From NCBI RefSeq assembly GCF_002198675.1, contig NZ_MWLL01000076.1, positions 1 to 33,976 on the forward strand: 33,976 nt of DNA, read 5' to 3'. Source of the DNA: Kineosporia sp. R_H_3. Lineage in GTDB: Bacteria > Actinomycetota > Actinomycetes > Actinomycetales > Kineosporiaceae. Below are positions 7,924-15,783 of the stretch, one piece after another. How positions within the stretch are numbered: position 1 is the first letter of the stretch; the number at the start of each line of letters is the position of its first letter. Both the position numbers and the translations under genes were made by a program. The notes under the pieces were generated by a model. That model was not told where the DNA came from. It did no database searches and worked only from the letters and a program-made list of their open reading frames with translations.

Positions 7924-9531
7924 ATGTCTGGGGGACCTCACGGGGGCGTCGAGCGCCGGCCCGTCACCGCCGTCCGTGCCCGCCCGCGCCCGCTGCGGGC
8001 CGCCCGGCTGCGGGGTGCGTTCGTCGCCGCGCTCGCCGTGCTGCTCGTCGGGACCGTCGCCGCCCCGGCCGGCGCCGCGTCCTGGCCGGCGACCAAGCCG
8101 GTCGACGTGAGCGTCCTCGACGTCACGCACACCTCCTTCCGGGTGACGCTCGCGCGCACCCTCAACGCCGACTCCTACCGGCTGTGGATCTCCCCGAAGA
8201 ACGACGACATGTACGTGTCGAAGCTGCGGTCGGCGTCGTCGACCCGCAAGGGGTACGTGTCGAAGACCCCGGCGTTCGCGCTCACCGGGCTGACGTACCG
8301 GGCCGCGCCGTACTACGTGCGCGTGGCGACGGCCAAGGGCTCCAACTGGCGCGTCGGCGGCACCTTCAAGGTGTGGCTGCGACCGTGGACCCCGGGGGTC
8401 ACGGCGACCGCCGACGGCGCGGGCCTGCGGCTCACGTGGCAGGACCTGCTCGTCACCGGGTACGAGGTGCGCCGCGCGACGAACGCCGCGTTCACCACCG
8501 GCCTCGTGAGCTACACCGTCCGCGGCCGGACGAAGCAGTTCACCCCGTACGGCGTCGCCGCCGGGACGCCCTACTGGTTCCAGGTGCGCTCGGTGAACGG
8601 TGCGACGCGCTCGGCCTGGTCGACCCCCGACACGGCCACCCCGGTGACGGCCGCGGTGAAGGTCCGCGTCGCGAGCTACAACATCCTCGGCACGTTCGCC
8701 GACGGCAAGCGCGGGGACTTCGGTGCGGGCGAGGTCGTCGCCCCGTGGACGTCCGCCCGGCGCACCGCGACCGCGGCGACCGTCCGGCCCTGGGCCCCGG
8801 CCGTCATCCTCGTGCAGGAGGGGTCGGAGTGGATGAACGGCTGGGACAGCGACCTGCAGGTCGACACGTTCGCCGCCGCCCTCGGCTCGCGCTACGTCGT
8901 CGCCCGCACCCAGGGCCGCGCCGGTGACGTCGACTACGCCCGCCGCGGCGTCCACGTCGTCTACGACGGTGCCGTCCTCGAGGCCGTCGGCAACGGCGGC
9001 AACTGGACGCTGCCGAACACCCGGTTCGCCGCGTGGCAGCGCCTGCGGCACAAGGCCACCGGCGCCGAGATGCTCGTCATCAGCGTGCACAACACGTCGC
9101 AGGCCGGCGCGACGTACGACGTGCGGCGCCGGGCCGAGGCCGAGGCACTCAGCGACCGCGTCGCCGCCTACCAGAGCGCCCATGGGCCGGTACCCGTCGT
9201 CACGGGCGGGGACGTCGGCTCCTACGCGGCCCGGTGGCACCCGTACGACCCGCCCGGCGTCGTCATGCGGGCCGACGGGTACGTCGACACGCTCGAGGCC
9301 GCGCAGTACCTGACGAACCAGCGCTACGGCAGCTACAACCACTACACGCGCAGGCCGCCGAAGGACACCGGCTCCGCCGACCGCATCTTCGCCTCACCGG
9401 GCGTCGGCGTCGTCGGCTGGGCGCAGCTGCTGCGGCTCAAGAGCGACGGCACGTTCAACGGCACGATCCCGTCGGACCACAACCCGGTGCTCACCGACGT
9501 GATGGTCCCGTACGCGGACGGCGGCCCCTAG
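7924..9531 (+). CDS. secreted fibronectin-type-III / endonuclease-exonuclease-phosphatase family protein
   Basis: This 535-residue exported protein has an arginine-rich n-region and a hydrophobic core (residues 31-50) ending in an Ala-X-Ala site near APAGAAS. Two fibronectin-III-like beta-domains follow (about 58-155 and 156-242; note YEVRRATNAAF and YWFQVRSVNG). A C-terminal endonuclease/exonuclease/phosphatase domain spans 247-530. Expected metal and catalytic residues are visible: Asn253 (SYNIL), Glu299 (LVQEG), His389 (SVHN), Asp486 (SADRIF) and Asp518-His519 (SDHNP). The usual G-D-F-N motif reads G-D-V-G at 429-432, so its asparagine is lost. It may be a DNase, a phosphodiesterase or a degenerate relative. 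The ATG at 7924 fits the signal peptide, but no clear ribosome site or -10 box supports it. Its stop overlaps the convergent nitroreductase stop within the four bases CTAG. Confidence 0.8.
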   Translation: MSGGPHGGVERRPVTAVRARPRPLRAARLRGAFVAALAVLLVGTVAAPAGAASWPATKPVDVSVLDVTHTSFRVTLARTLNADSYRLWISPKNDDMYVSKLRSASSTRKGYVSKTPAFALTGLTYRAAPYYVRVATAKGSNWRVGGTFKVWLRPWTPGVTATADGAGLRLTWQDLLVTGYEVRRATNAAFTTGLVSYTVRGRTKQFTPYGVAAGTPYWFQVRSVNGATRSAWSTPDTATPVTAAVKVRVASYNILGTFADGKRGDFGAGEVVAPWTSARRTATAATVRPWAPAVILVQEGSEWMNGWDSDLQVDTFAAALGSRYVVARTQGRAGDVDYARRGVHVVYDGAVLEAVGNGGNWTLPNTRFAAWQRLRHKATGAEMLVISVHNTSQAGATYDVRRRAEAEALSDRVAAYQSAHGPVPVVTGGDVGSYAARWHPYDPPGVVMRADGYVDTLEAAQYLTNQRYGSYNHYTRRPPKDTGSADRIFASPGVGVVGWAQLLRLKSDGTFNGTIPSDHNPVLTDVMVPYADGGP

Positions 9532-10142
9532 GCGAATGGGACGGCGTACCGGCCGTCGTGGGCGACCTCGGCGACCGGACGGCGGCCCCGCCGCAGCGAC
9601 GGCGAGCGCCGGTCGGCCGCGGCGTACCCGAGGCTGCAGACGCCGACGACGCGGCGGTCCGCGGGCGCGCCGAAGGCGGCCAGCGTCGCCGCCTGGTGCT
9701 CGGGCGGCACCCCGAAGAAGCAGCCGGCGAGCCCTTCGTCCACGGCCGACAGCAGCACGAGCAGGGCGGCCATCCCGGTGTCGACGTCCCAGTACGGCAC
9801 CGGCCAGCGGGCCACGTCCCGGTCGGCCCAGCCCTTGTCGGGCTCGGCGTACCGGTCGAGGTAGCGGTTCGGGTCCGACAGGCACAGGACGAGCGCGGGG
9901 GCGGACCGCATGCCGGTCAGCCAGGCGTCGGGCTCGCCGTCCGGGTCGCTCGTGACCTGCCAGAACAGGTCGCGGTCCGCGGCCGCCGTCAGCACGAGGA
10001 AGTCCCAGCCCTGGGAGAAGCCCGCGCTCGGCGCCCGGACGGCGAGGTCGAGCATCCGCAGCAGTGCGTCCCGCGGGACGGGCCGGTCGGGGTCGTAGGC
10101 ACGGACCATGCGTCGGCGTCGGACGACGTCGGAGAACTCCAT
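9528..10142 (-). CDS. nitroreductase family protein
   Basis: This 204-residue FMN-dependent nitroreductase-fold protein is probably a homodimeric NAD(P)H oxidoreductase in the cytoplasm. The N-terminal flavin-phosphate motif is clear (FSDVVRRRRMVRAYDP, residues 3-18), as is the APSAGFSQGWDFLVL segment at about 37-51. The central helix DVDTGMAALLVLLSAVDEGLAGCFFGVP matches the family's core. The C-terminal GYAAADRRSPSLRRGRRP segment corresponds to the second flavin-contact region. The substrate is unknown; actinobacterial members include F420-independent redox enzymes and dehalogenase-like proteins. The start is ATG at 10142, with a TAGCCT hexamer eight bases upstream. The gene is convergent with the secreted protein and divergent from the DUF6458 gene. 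Confidence 0.88.
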   Translation of the reverse strand: MEFSDVVRRRRMVRAYDPDRPVPRDALLRMLDLAVRAPSAGFSQGWDFLVLTAAADRDLFWQVTSDPDGEPDAWLTGMRSAPALVLCLSDPNRYLDRYAEPDKGWADRDVARWPVPYWDVDTGMAALLVLLSAVDEGLAGCFFGVPPEHQAATLAAFGAPADRRVVGVCSLGYAAADRRSPSLRRGRRPVAEVAHDGRYAVPFA

Positions 10143-10150
10143 GGCGGCCG

Positions 10151-10156
10151 AGGCTA
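10151..10156 (-). promoter_or_regulatory. -10 element TAGCCT of the nitroreductase gene
   Basis: On the minus strand TAGCCT is followed by eight bases and then the ATG at 10142. The transcript would be leaderless or nearly so. Confidence 0.5.
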
Positions 10157-10280
10157 CCGGCGCGGCCGCGGCGGCCCGGCGGCGGTGCGGTGGGCGGAGC
10201 GGCGCGGTCCTGCGCGCATGATCGGTGACCTTCGGGGTACCGGGGGCCCGACAGCCGTCCAGCAGCGCGAGAGGCATGAC

Positions 10281-10508
10281 ATGGCACTCGGTATCGGGAT
10301 CTTCCTCGTGGTCGTCGGTGCGATCCTCGCGTTCGCCGTCGAGGCGAGCGTGTCGGGGCTCGACATCCAGGTCGTCGGCTGGATCTGCATGATCGCCGGG
10401 GTGCTCGCCGTCGTGCTGTCGCTCGTCATGAACGCCCAGCGGGCGAACACGAGCCACACCGAGGTCGTCGAGCGCCGGGACGTGGGCAACCCGCCGCCGC
10501 GGTACTGA
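10281..10508 (+). CDS. DUF6458 family two-TM membrane protein
   Basis: This 75-residue small membrane protein has two hydrophobic helices (about residues 4-22 and 31-50) joined by EASVSGLDIQ, followed by a polar tail with RANTSHTEVVERRD. The GIGIFLVVVGAILAFAV start and the GWICMIAGVL second helix match the actinobacterial DUF6458 family, whose function is unknown. The ATG at 10281 is preceded by a GAGAGG ribosome-binding site about six bases away; an ATG at 10276 is out of frame. The stop codon falls inside the first unit of a 15-base triple repeat. Confidence 0.8.
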   Translation: MALGIGIFLVVVGAILAFAVEASVSGLDIQVVGWICMIAGVLAVVLSLVMNAQRANTSHTEVVERRDVGNPPPRY

Positions 10509-10547
10509 CGCCGGCGCTACTGACGCGTGCGGTACTGACGCGGCGGG
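10503..10547 (+). repeat. three direct 15-base repeats carrying in-frame stops
   Basis: TACTGACGC recurs at 10503, 10518 and 10533, a period of exactly 15 bases with diverged second halves. The first unit contains the stop codon of the DUF6458 gene. Because 15 is a multiple of three, each later unit repeats a TGA in the same frame. Confidence 0.8.
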
Positions 10548-10556
10548 CGCCCCGGG

Positions 10557-11477
10557 TCAGCGTCGGAAGATCGCGGTGAGCGCCGGGGCCACGTCCCGGT
10601 GGTTCCGGACCGTCCGGAGCCGGCCGTGCCCGAGGCGGGCGAGGTCCCGACCGAGGTCGAGGTCGTGCTCGCCCGTGGTGTCGAGGAGGACGTCGAGCCG
10701 GGGCAGGGCCGCGGCCGACGGGCGCGGGTCGGGGCCGGCGTTGTGGACGCAGTCCGACAGCAGCAGCACCCGGGCGTCCCGCGCGGGGACCGCGACGAGC
10801 TCGCGGCGCGCCACCTGGAGCGGGAACGCCACGTTCGTCAGACCCTGTGCGGGGATCCGCAGCAGGTCCTCGACGAGGCGGCGGGGCCGTACGGGCCGGC
10901 CCAGCGGCAGGACGACCGCGGCGTCCGACCAGAACGCGACGACGCCGAGCGCGTCGTGCGCGAGCTCGCCCGCGAGCGCCCCGACGGTCGCGGCCGCCGT
11001 CCGGACCCGCTCGCCGCGCATCGAGCCGGACAGGTCCACGAGCAGCAGGACGCTGCGCCGGGTCCGCATCCGCTCCCGGACGACGATGTCCTCGGGCTCG
11101 GGGAGCGGCCGCTCGGCGAGCACCTCGAGGGTGCGGTCGAGGTCGACGTCGTCCGAGCCGCCCTTGTAGGGCACGCTCGTCAGCGTCCCCGCCCCGCGGC
11201 GCATCGTCGCGTCGGAGCGCGGACGCCGCAGCGCGAGCCGGGTGGCGATCGCCGCCGCCCGGGCGAGCACCTCCGGGTCGACGTCCACCGGCTGCGGGGG
11301 AGCGGGGACGAGCGTCGCCGCCTCGTCGGTGAACGCCGCGGGGGCCCCGCCGGCGCGGGTGACGCCCGGCGCCCGTTCGCGCCGCCCGCCGGACGTCCGC
11401 AGGGCCGTGCCGCCGCCCGACGCGCCGGGGGTGAACAGGGTCGGGTCCGCGGTGAGCTGCTTGGGCCTGCGCCGCAA
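10557..11477 (-). CDS. VWA domain-containing protein (CoxE-like partner of MoxR ATPase)
   Basis: This 306-residue protein has a disordered, Gly/Pro/Arg-rich N-terminal third and a C-terminal von Willebrand A domain. A complete MIDAS metal site is visible: DLSGS at 148-152, Thr214 (GLTNV) and Asp242 (LLSDCVHN). VWA proteins of this type act with a MoxR-class AAA+ ATPase as a chaperone pair that matures or activates metallo- and redox enzymes (CoxD/CoxE, NorQ/NorD, CbbQ/CbbO). The cognate ATPase lies immediately upstream on the same strand. The start is TTG at 11477, the first possible start after the ATPase stop. The frame is the same as that of the ATPase, with 23 open codons between its stop codon and this TTG. 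It is the last gene of the apparent operon. The client enzyme is not known. Confidence 0.82.
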   Translation of the reverse strand: MRRRPKQLTADPTLFTPGASGGGTALRTSGGRRERAPGVTRAGGAPAAFTDEAATLVPAPPQPVDVDPEVLARAAAIATRLALRRPRSDATMRRGAGTLTSVPYKGGSDDVDLDRTLEVLAERPLPEPEDIVVRERMRTRRSVLLLVDLSGSMRGERVRTAAATVGALAGELAHDALGVVAFWSDAAVVLPLGRPVRPRRLVEDLLRIPAQGLTNVAFPLQVARRELVAVPARDARVLLLSDCVHNAGPDPRPSAAALPRLDVLLDTTGEHDLDLGRDLARLGHGRLRTVRNHRDVAPALTAIFRR

Positions 11478-11546
11478 CGGTCTCGCGTTCTCCGGCGCGC
11501 GCCGCCCGGTCCGTCGCCGGACCGCCGGGTCGACGTCGACCGCCCT

Positions 11547-12527
11547 TCAACCGGGCGCGGCCACCGCCGGGCGGAGGACGAAGTGGTCCTCCCAGATCTC
11601 GCGCAGCACCCGTTCCGGCGTCGTCTGCACCGCCTCGTCGAGGTGGATCCGGCCGGAGAGGGCGACGACGAGCGCGTCGTGGACCACGTCGGGGTAGCGA
11701 GGGTCGTCCGGTCCGGCGACCTCGCGCAGCGCCGCCAGCGGGGCCGCCACGAGCACGAGGTCGATCGCGCCGCGCACGCTGGACCCCTGCCGCACGTCCT
11801 CATGCGTGCGGGTCGCCCGGGTCAGGGCCACCGCGTCGGTGACGAGCCGGTCGGCGAGCGGGCCCGCGTGCAGGCCGGCACCCGTCGCACCGGGTGCGGG
11901 GACGCCGTCCGCCAGGCCGGCGCGCAGCCGGACGATGGCCTGCTCCGCCGGCTCGTCCTGGTAGTCGATCGTCAGCCGGCACAGCCGGTCGTGGACGCTC
12001 GTCGACAGCCGCGTCGTCCCGACGTCGTCGCCCGGGTTCATCGAGGCGACGACGCGGAAGGTCGGTGCCGCGGTGACGACCCCGACCCGGGGGACGGCGA
12101 TCTGGCGGTCGGCCATCGCCGCGAGCAGGGTGTTCAGGGTGTCCTCGGGGGCCCGGTTGAACTCCTCGATGTAGAGGAACCCGCCGGCGCGCATCGCGGA
12201 CACGAGCGGGCCGTCGACGAACGTGTCGGCGCTGTAGTCCTCGCGCAGCACCCGGGCGGGGTTGTGGTGGCCGACGATCTTCGCGGGGGTGAGGTCGGCG
12301 TTGCCCTCGACGAAGAGCAGCGGGATGCCCCACTCCGCCGTGATCGCCTTGAGCATCGTCGTCTTGCTCGTGCCGGGCGGGCCCTCGAGGACGATGTCGC
12401 GCCCGGCCGCCACGGCGGACAGCACGAGCTCGAGCTCGCGCTGCCTCCCGACGAGACGCGCCGCGACGCGCGCACGCGTCGCGACGACGTCGACGACGGG
12501 GCTGCCGTGGCGGCCGTTCGCGCTCAC
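11547..12527 (-). CDS. MoxR-family AAA+ ATPase
   Basis: This 326-residue AAA+ ATPase carries Walker A GPPGTSKT at 49-56, a Walker B region at 115-126 ([10 protein letters not shown], with Glu in place of the usual Asp of DEINRA) and sensor-1 Asn164 (ASMNPGD). An arginine-finger-type segment follows ([11 protein letters not shown], 175-185), and then the C-terminal lid. MoxR ATPases form hexamers that remodel client enzymes with the help of a VWA protein, here encoded just downstream. The start is GTG at 12527. It overlaps the TGA of the preceding SDR gene by four bases (GTGA), so translation is coupled and the oxidoreductase, ATPase and VWA protein are likely made together. I see no recognisable cox, nor or cbb structural gene nearby. 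Confidence 0.88.
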   Translation of the reverse strand: MSANGRHGSPVVDVVATRARVAARLVGRQRELELVLSAVAAGRDIVLEGPPGTSKTTMLKAITAEWGIPLLFVEGNADLTPAKIVGHHNPARVLREDYSADTFVDGPLVSAMRAGGFLYIEEFNRAPEDTLNTLLAAMADRQIAVPRVGVVTAAPTFRVVASMNPGDDVGTTRLSTSVHDRLCRLTIDYQDEPAEQAIVRLRAGLADGVPAPGATGAGLHAGPLADRLVTDAVALTRATRTHEDVRQGSSVRGAIDLVLVAAPLAALREVAGPDDPRYPDVVHDALVVALSGRIHLDEAVQTTPERVLREIWEDHFVLRPAVAAPG

Positions 12528-13333
12528 TTGACGACGAAGCCCGCGTCGACGGGCAGCGTCACGCCGGTGACGTACCGGCCGGCGTCGCTCACGAGGAAGA
12601 GGATCGCGTTGCTGATGTCGACCGCCTCGACCATCTGCACGGGCAGGGCGTTCTGCAGCGAGAAGTCGATCCCCATCGACTCGATGACCTGCTCCATGAC
12701 CGGGTTGACGACCATCGGGGTGCTGACCCCCGTCGGGTGCACCGAGTTCACCCGGATCATGTGCGGTGCCAGCGCGTTCGCGTACGCCCGCATGAGGCCG
12801 ACGACGCCGTGCTTGGCCGCCGTGTAGCCGATCCCGCCGGGCAGGTCGCCCGTGATGCCCTTGAGGCCGGCCGTCGAGCTCGTGAGGACGATCGCGCCGC
12901 CGCCGCGGTCGACGAGGGCCTGCTTGCTCACCTCGACGGTGTGCCAGACACCGGTGAGGTTGACGTCGATGACGTCGAACCACTCCTGCTCGTCGTAGCC
13001 GTTCACCGAGATCGGTGCGATGCCCGCGTTGGCCAGGACGATGTCGCAGCCGCCCAGCTCGGCGACCCCCGCGTCGAAGGCGCCCTTGAGGGCTGCTTTG
13101 TCCCGGACATCGGCCTGGGTCGCGACGATCCGCCGGTCGAGGGCCTCCACCTGCTTGACGGTCTCGTCGAGGTCGGAGGGCGAGGCCATCTCGTAGGCGA
13201 CGCTGGCGATCTGCTCGCAGAGGTCCACGGCGATGATGTCCGCGCCCTCCTGGGCCAGTCGCAGGGCGTGGCTGCGGCCCTGCCCCCGGGCGGCGCCCGT
13301 GACGAACGCGACCTTGCCGTCGAGTACTCCCAT
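12524..13333 (-). CDS. mycofactocin-coupled SDR family oxidoreductase (first of two, MoxR-linked)
   Basis: This 269-residue short-chain dehydrogenase/reductase has the nucleotide-binding glycine motif [10 protein letters not shown] at 12-21, NAG at 102-104, catalytic Ser152/153, Tyr170 and Lys174 (YTAAK). The [10 protein letters not shown] motif and an insert between the second strand and the DVRD motif (about 43-72) are the hallmarks of the mycofactocin-coupled (carveol-dehydrogenase-like) subfamily. These enzymes hold NAD(H) as a non-exchangeable cofactor and pass electrons to the peptide-derived carrier mycofactocin. No mycofactocin biosynthesis gene is in this window. The substrate is an unknown alcohol. 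The start is ATG at 13333 with an AAGGAG-type site about eight bases upstream. It is a tandem paralogue of the next gene and overlaps the MoxR start by four bases. Confidence 0.88.
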   Translation of the reverse strand: MGVLDGKVAFVTGAARGQGRSHALRLAQEGADIIAVDLCEQIASVAYEMASPSDLDETVKQVEALDRRIVATQADVRDKAALKGAFDAGVAELGGCDIVLANAGIAPISVNGYDEQEWFDVIDVNLTGVWHTVEVSKQALVDRGGGAIVLTSSTAGLKGITGDLPGGIGYTAAKHGVVGLMRAYANALAPHMIRVNSVHPTGVSTPMVVNPVMEQVIESMGIDFSLQNALPVQMVEAVDISNAILFLVSDAGRYVTGVTLPVDAGFVVK

Positions 13334-13383
13334 GACATGCTCCTTTGCACGTTTCGGGGCTTCTACCGGGTGATGGAGGCGGT

Positions 13384-13401
13384 GGAACGGGAACGGGAAC
13401 G
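13384..13401 (-). repeat. three copies of a six-base repeat between the SDR genes
   Basis: GGAACG occurs three times in direct succession (plus-strand sense), followed by one diverged copy. It lies in the 76-base gap between the two SDR genes, just past the stop of the upstream one. No function is apparent. Confidence 0.6.
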
Positions 13402-13409
13402 GGTGCGGG

Positions 13410-14216
13410 TCAGCGGTTGGTGTTGCCGGCGTCCACGGTGAGCTGCAGCCCGGTGACGTACCGGGCCTCGTCGGAGGCGAGCCAGAGGACGGCGTTGCTG
13501 ATGTCGACCGGCTCGGTGATCTCGACGGGCAGCGAGTTCATGAAGACCGGGCCGAGCAGCGGGTCCTTGCCGAGGATCGGCTCCAGGCCGCCGAGACCGG
13601 CGACCATCGGGGTGTCGACGCCCGTCGGGTGCACGGAGTTCACCCGGATCGAGTGCTTGGCGAGCTCGTTGGCCAGGCTGTTCGTGATGCCGACGACGCC
13701 GTGCTTGGCCGCGACGTAGGGCCCGAGGAAGGGCAGGCCCTTGAGCCCGGCCGTGGAGCTCGTGATGACGATGGACCCGCCGCCGGTGGCGACGAGGTGG
13801 GGGATCGTCGCGACGCAGGTGTTCCAGACGCCGGTGAGGTTGATGTCGAGCGTGTCCTGCCAGACCTGGGGGGTCACCTCGTCCCACGTCTGGACGGTGC
13901 AGATGCCCGCGTTGGCCGAGACGATGTCGAGCCGACCGAGCTCGGCGACGCCCGCCTCGACCGCGGCGGACAGCGCGGTCGCGTCGCGCACGTCCGCGGC
14001 CTGCGCGACGATCCGCCGGTCGAGCGCCTCGACGGCCTTGACGGTCTCCGCGAGGTCCGCCTCGGTGGCGAGGCCGTACCCCACGCTGTCGACGTCGCGG
14101 CAGATGTCGACCGCGATGATGTCGGCCCCTTCCTGCGCGAGCCGGACGGCGTGGCTGCGGCCCTGGCCGCGGGCCGCTCCGGTGATGAACGCGACCTTGC
14201 CCTCGACCCGCCCCAT
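13410..14216 (-). CDS. mycofactocin-coupled SDR family oxidoreductase (second of two)
   Basis: This 268-residue paralogue of the adjacent SDR has [12 protein letters not shown] at 12-23, NAG near 102-104, TSST at 152-155, Tyr167 and Lys171 (YVAAK), and the subfamily's insert before DVRD. The C-terminus, [16 protein letters not shown], is typical of the fold. Like its neighbour it should oxidise an alcohol with tightly bound NAD and mycofactocin as acceptor. This is inferred from the subfamily, not shown. The start is ATG at 14216 with a strong AAGGAGG ribosome site six bases upstream. It is the promoter-proximal gene of the minus-strand cluster SDR, SDR, MoxR, VWA. A weak TACTCT -10 candidate lies at 14333-14338, which would give a leader of about 110 bases. 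It is divergent from the TetR gene. Confidence 0.88.
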   Translation of the reverse strand: MGRVEGKVAFITGAARGQGRSHAVRLAQEGADIIAVDICRDVDSVGYGLATEADLAETVKAVEALDRRIVAQAADVRDATALSAAVEAGVAELGRLDIVSANAGICTVQTWDEVTPQVWQDTLDINLTGVWNTCVATIPHLVATGGGSIVITSSTAGLKGLPFLGPYVAAKHGVVGITNSLANELAKHSIRVNSVHPTGVDTPMVAGLGGLEPILGKDPLLGPVFMNSLPVEITEPVDISNAVLWLASDEARYVTGLQLTVDAGNTNR

Positions 14217-14426
14217 CGCGAGCCTCCTTCGGTGTCGACGTCGGACGCCGTCCGGCGCCCGCCCCCGCGTGCCGCACCGGGACCGACGATCGCTCGGCGG
14301 GTGTGAGGTACGCCACGGAGGAAGGTGCCCGAAGAGTAACTGCACCGGGTGGCGAAACGGAAGAGCCGGGACGTATCACCCGGATCGCCGCGGCCCGGGA
14401 CGTCGTCAGTCAGGCCGTGACATCTG

Positions 14427-14447
14427 AAATGTTAGAGGCTAACATTT
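14427..14447 (+). promoter_or_regulatory. perfect palindromic operator overlapping the tetR -10 element
   Basis: AAATGTTAG and CTAACATTT form perfect nine-base arms around the spacer AGG, an AT-rich island in GC-rich surroundings. TAACAT at 14440-14445, inside the right arm, is a TANNNT -10 hexamer seven bases before the ATG of the TetR gene. Binding here would block RNA polymerase, so it is the likely autoregulatory operator. Confidence 0.85.
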
Positions 14448-14452
14448 GGTCC

Positions 14453-15064
14453 ATGACCACAACGGCACCGCCGTCCGCCAGGACGGCCCGGACCCGGGAG
14501 CGGCTGCTCGCCGCCGCGCTGGACCTGTTCTCCCGCAACGGCTACGACGGGACGACGGTGGCCCAGGTCGCGGCGGCGGCCGGGGTCACGGAGATGACCT
14601 TCTACCGGCACTTCGGGTCCAAGGAGGCGCTCCTCCTCGAGGACCCGTACGACCCGCTCATCGTGCGCGCCGTCGGCGAGCAGCCGCCGGGCCTGCCGCC
14701 GCTGGTCCGCGCCGCCCGGGGCGTGCGGACGGCGTGGGAGCGGTTCCCGATCGAGGCCTCCGGCCCGGTCCGCGAACGCGTGCGGATCGTCGCGGGCTCG
14801 CCGGGGCTGCGCGGCGCCATGCAGGAGAACACCCGGCGCTCGCAGGACGCGATCGCAGCGCAGCTCGTCGCCGACGGCACCGCCCCGGTGACGGCAGCGG
14901 TCGCCGCGGCTGCGGTGATGGCGGCGCTCATGACCGGCCTGCTCGCCTGGGCGCAGACGGACGACGGCGACCTCGGCGCCGCGATCGTCGGGGCCCTCGA
15001 CGTCCTGGACGTGCCCGACGGCCCCGTGGGGCCGTCGGCGGCCCGGGGAGGGCGGTCCCGGTGA
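14453..15064 (+). CDS. TetR/AcrR family transcriptional repressor
   Basis: This is a 203-residue regulator. The N-terminal helix-turn-helix runs from about residue 12 to 58: ARTRERLLAAALDLFSRNGYDGTTVAQVAAAAGVTEMTFYRHFGSKEALL in overlapping segments, with the diagnostic T-FYRHFGSKE end. The C-terminal ligand domain contains a hydrophobic Ala-rich helix (about 150-175) that may form the dimer interface. The ATG at 14453 lies five bases after a perfect palindromic operator and seven after a TAACAT -10 hexamer, so it is probably leaderless and autorepressed. Its TGA overlaps the GTG of the ABC ATPase by four bases. Repressor, ATPase and permease therefore form one induced operon, and the inducer is probably related to what the transporter moves. 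An in-frame GTG/ATG extension further upstream would read through the operator and is rejected. Confidence 0.92.
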   Translation: MTTTAPPSARTARTRERLLAAALDLFSRNGYDGTTVAQVAAAAGVTEMTFYRHFGSKEALLLEDPYDPLIVRAVGEQPPGLPPLVRAARGVRTAWERFPIEASGPVRERVRIVAGSPGLRGAMQENTRRSQDAIAAQLVADGTAPVTAAVAAAAVMAALMTGLLAWAQTDDGDLGAAIVGALDVLDVPDGPVGPSAARGGRSR

Positions 15065-15783
15065 CGGCGCTGCGGCTCGCCGGTGCGACCCGGCTCTTCG
15101 ACGGCGGGGCCGGGGTGCGCGACGTCGACCTCGAGGTCTCGGCGGGCGAGGTCGTCGCGCTCGTCGGTCTCAACGGGGCGGGCAAGACGACGCTGCTGCG
15201 GCTCGTGCTCGGGATGCTCCGGCCCCAGGCCGGGTCCGTCGAGATCGGCGGCGTGCCGCTGGACCGGCTGCCGCCGCACGCGTGGGCAGAGGTCGGTGCG
15301 CAGATCGAGTACCCCCTGGCCTACCCGGAGCTGGACGGCGCGACGAACCTCGCGCTCGCCGCGCGGCTGCACGGGGTGCCCGCCGTGCAGGTCCGCGCGG
15401 TCGTCGCGGCGGTCGTCGACGAGCTGGACCTCGGCCGGTACGTCACGGTGCGGGCCCGGCGGATGTCGCTGGGGAACCGGCAGCGCCTCGGGCTCGCCGC
15501 GGCCCTGCAGCACCACCCGCGGCTCGTCGTCCTCGACGAGCCGACGAACGCGCTCGACCCGCGGGGCATCGTGCTCGTCCGGGAGGCGGTCCGCCGCCGG
15601 GCGGACGCCGGGGCCGCCGTCCTCGTCTCGAGCCACCACCTCGACGAGGTCGCCCGGGTCGCGGACCGGATCCTCGTCATCGGCGACGGCCGGATGATCG
15701 GCACGCTCGACCCGCACGGGGCCGAGCTCGAGCGCGCCTTCTTCGCGCTCGTCCACGACGACGCGCTCTCGAGGGCGTCGTGA
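15061..15783 (+). CDS. ABC transporter ATP-binding protein
   Basis: This is a 240-residue ABC ATPase: Walker A GLNGAGKTT at 36-44, signature SLGNRQRLG at about 136-144 (the degenerate form of LSGGQ used by BcrA/drug-export ATPases), Walker B LVVLDE at 155-160 with catalytic Glu160, D-loop NALDP, and H-loop His192 (SSHHLDE). The similarity is to ATPases that serve ABC-2-type permeases for peptide antibiotics or drugs. The start is GTG at 15061, overlapping the TetR stop by four bases; its own stop overlaps the permease start in the same way. It acts on the cytoplasmic face of the membrane with the next gene's product. Confidence 0.93.
   Translation: MTALRLAGATRLFDGGAGVRDVDLEVSAGEVVALVGLNGAGKTTLLRLVLGMLRPQAGSVEIGGVPLDRLPPHAWAEVGAQIEYPLAYPELDGATNLALAARLHGVPAVQVRAVVAAVVDELDLGRYVTVRARRMSLGNRQRLGLAAALQHHPRLVVLDEPTNALDPRGIVLVREAVRRRADAGAAVLVSSHHLDEVARVADRILVIGDGRMIGTLDPHGAELERAFFALVHDDALSRAS

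Noticed and set aside
12524-14216. Mycofactocin biosynthesis locus
   Set aside because: Only the coupled dehydrogenases are present; no mftA precursor peptide, radical-SAM MftC or glycosyltransferase is visible in the window.
14217-14426. A second TetR operator controlling the divergent SDR genes
   Set aside because: I found no second copy of the AAATGTTAG/CTAACATTT palindrome in the 236-base divergent region; the single site lies at the TetR start.
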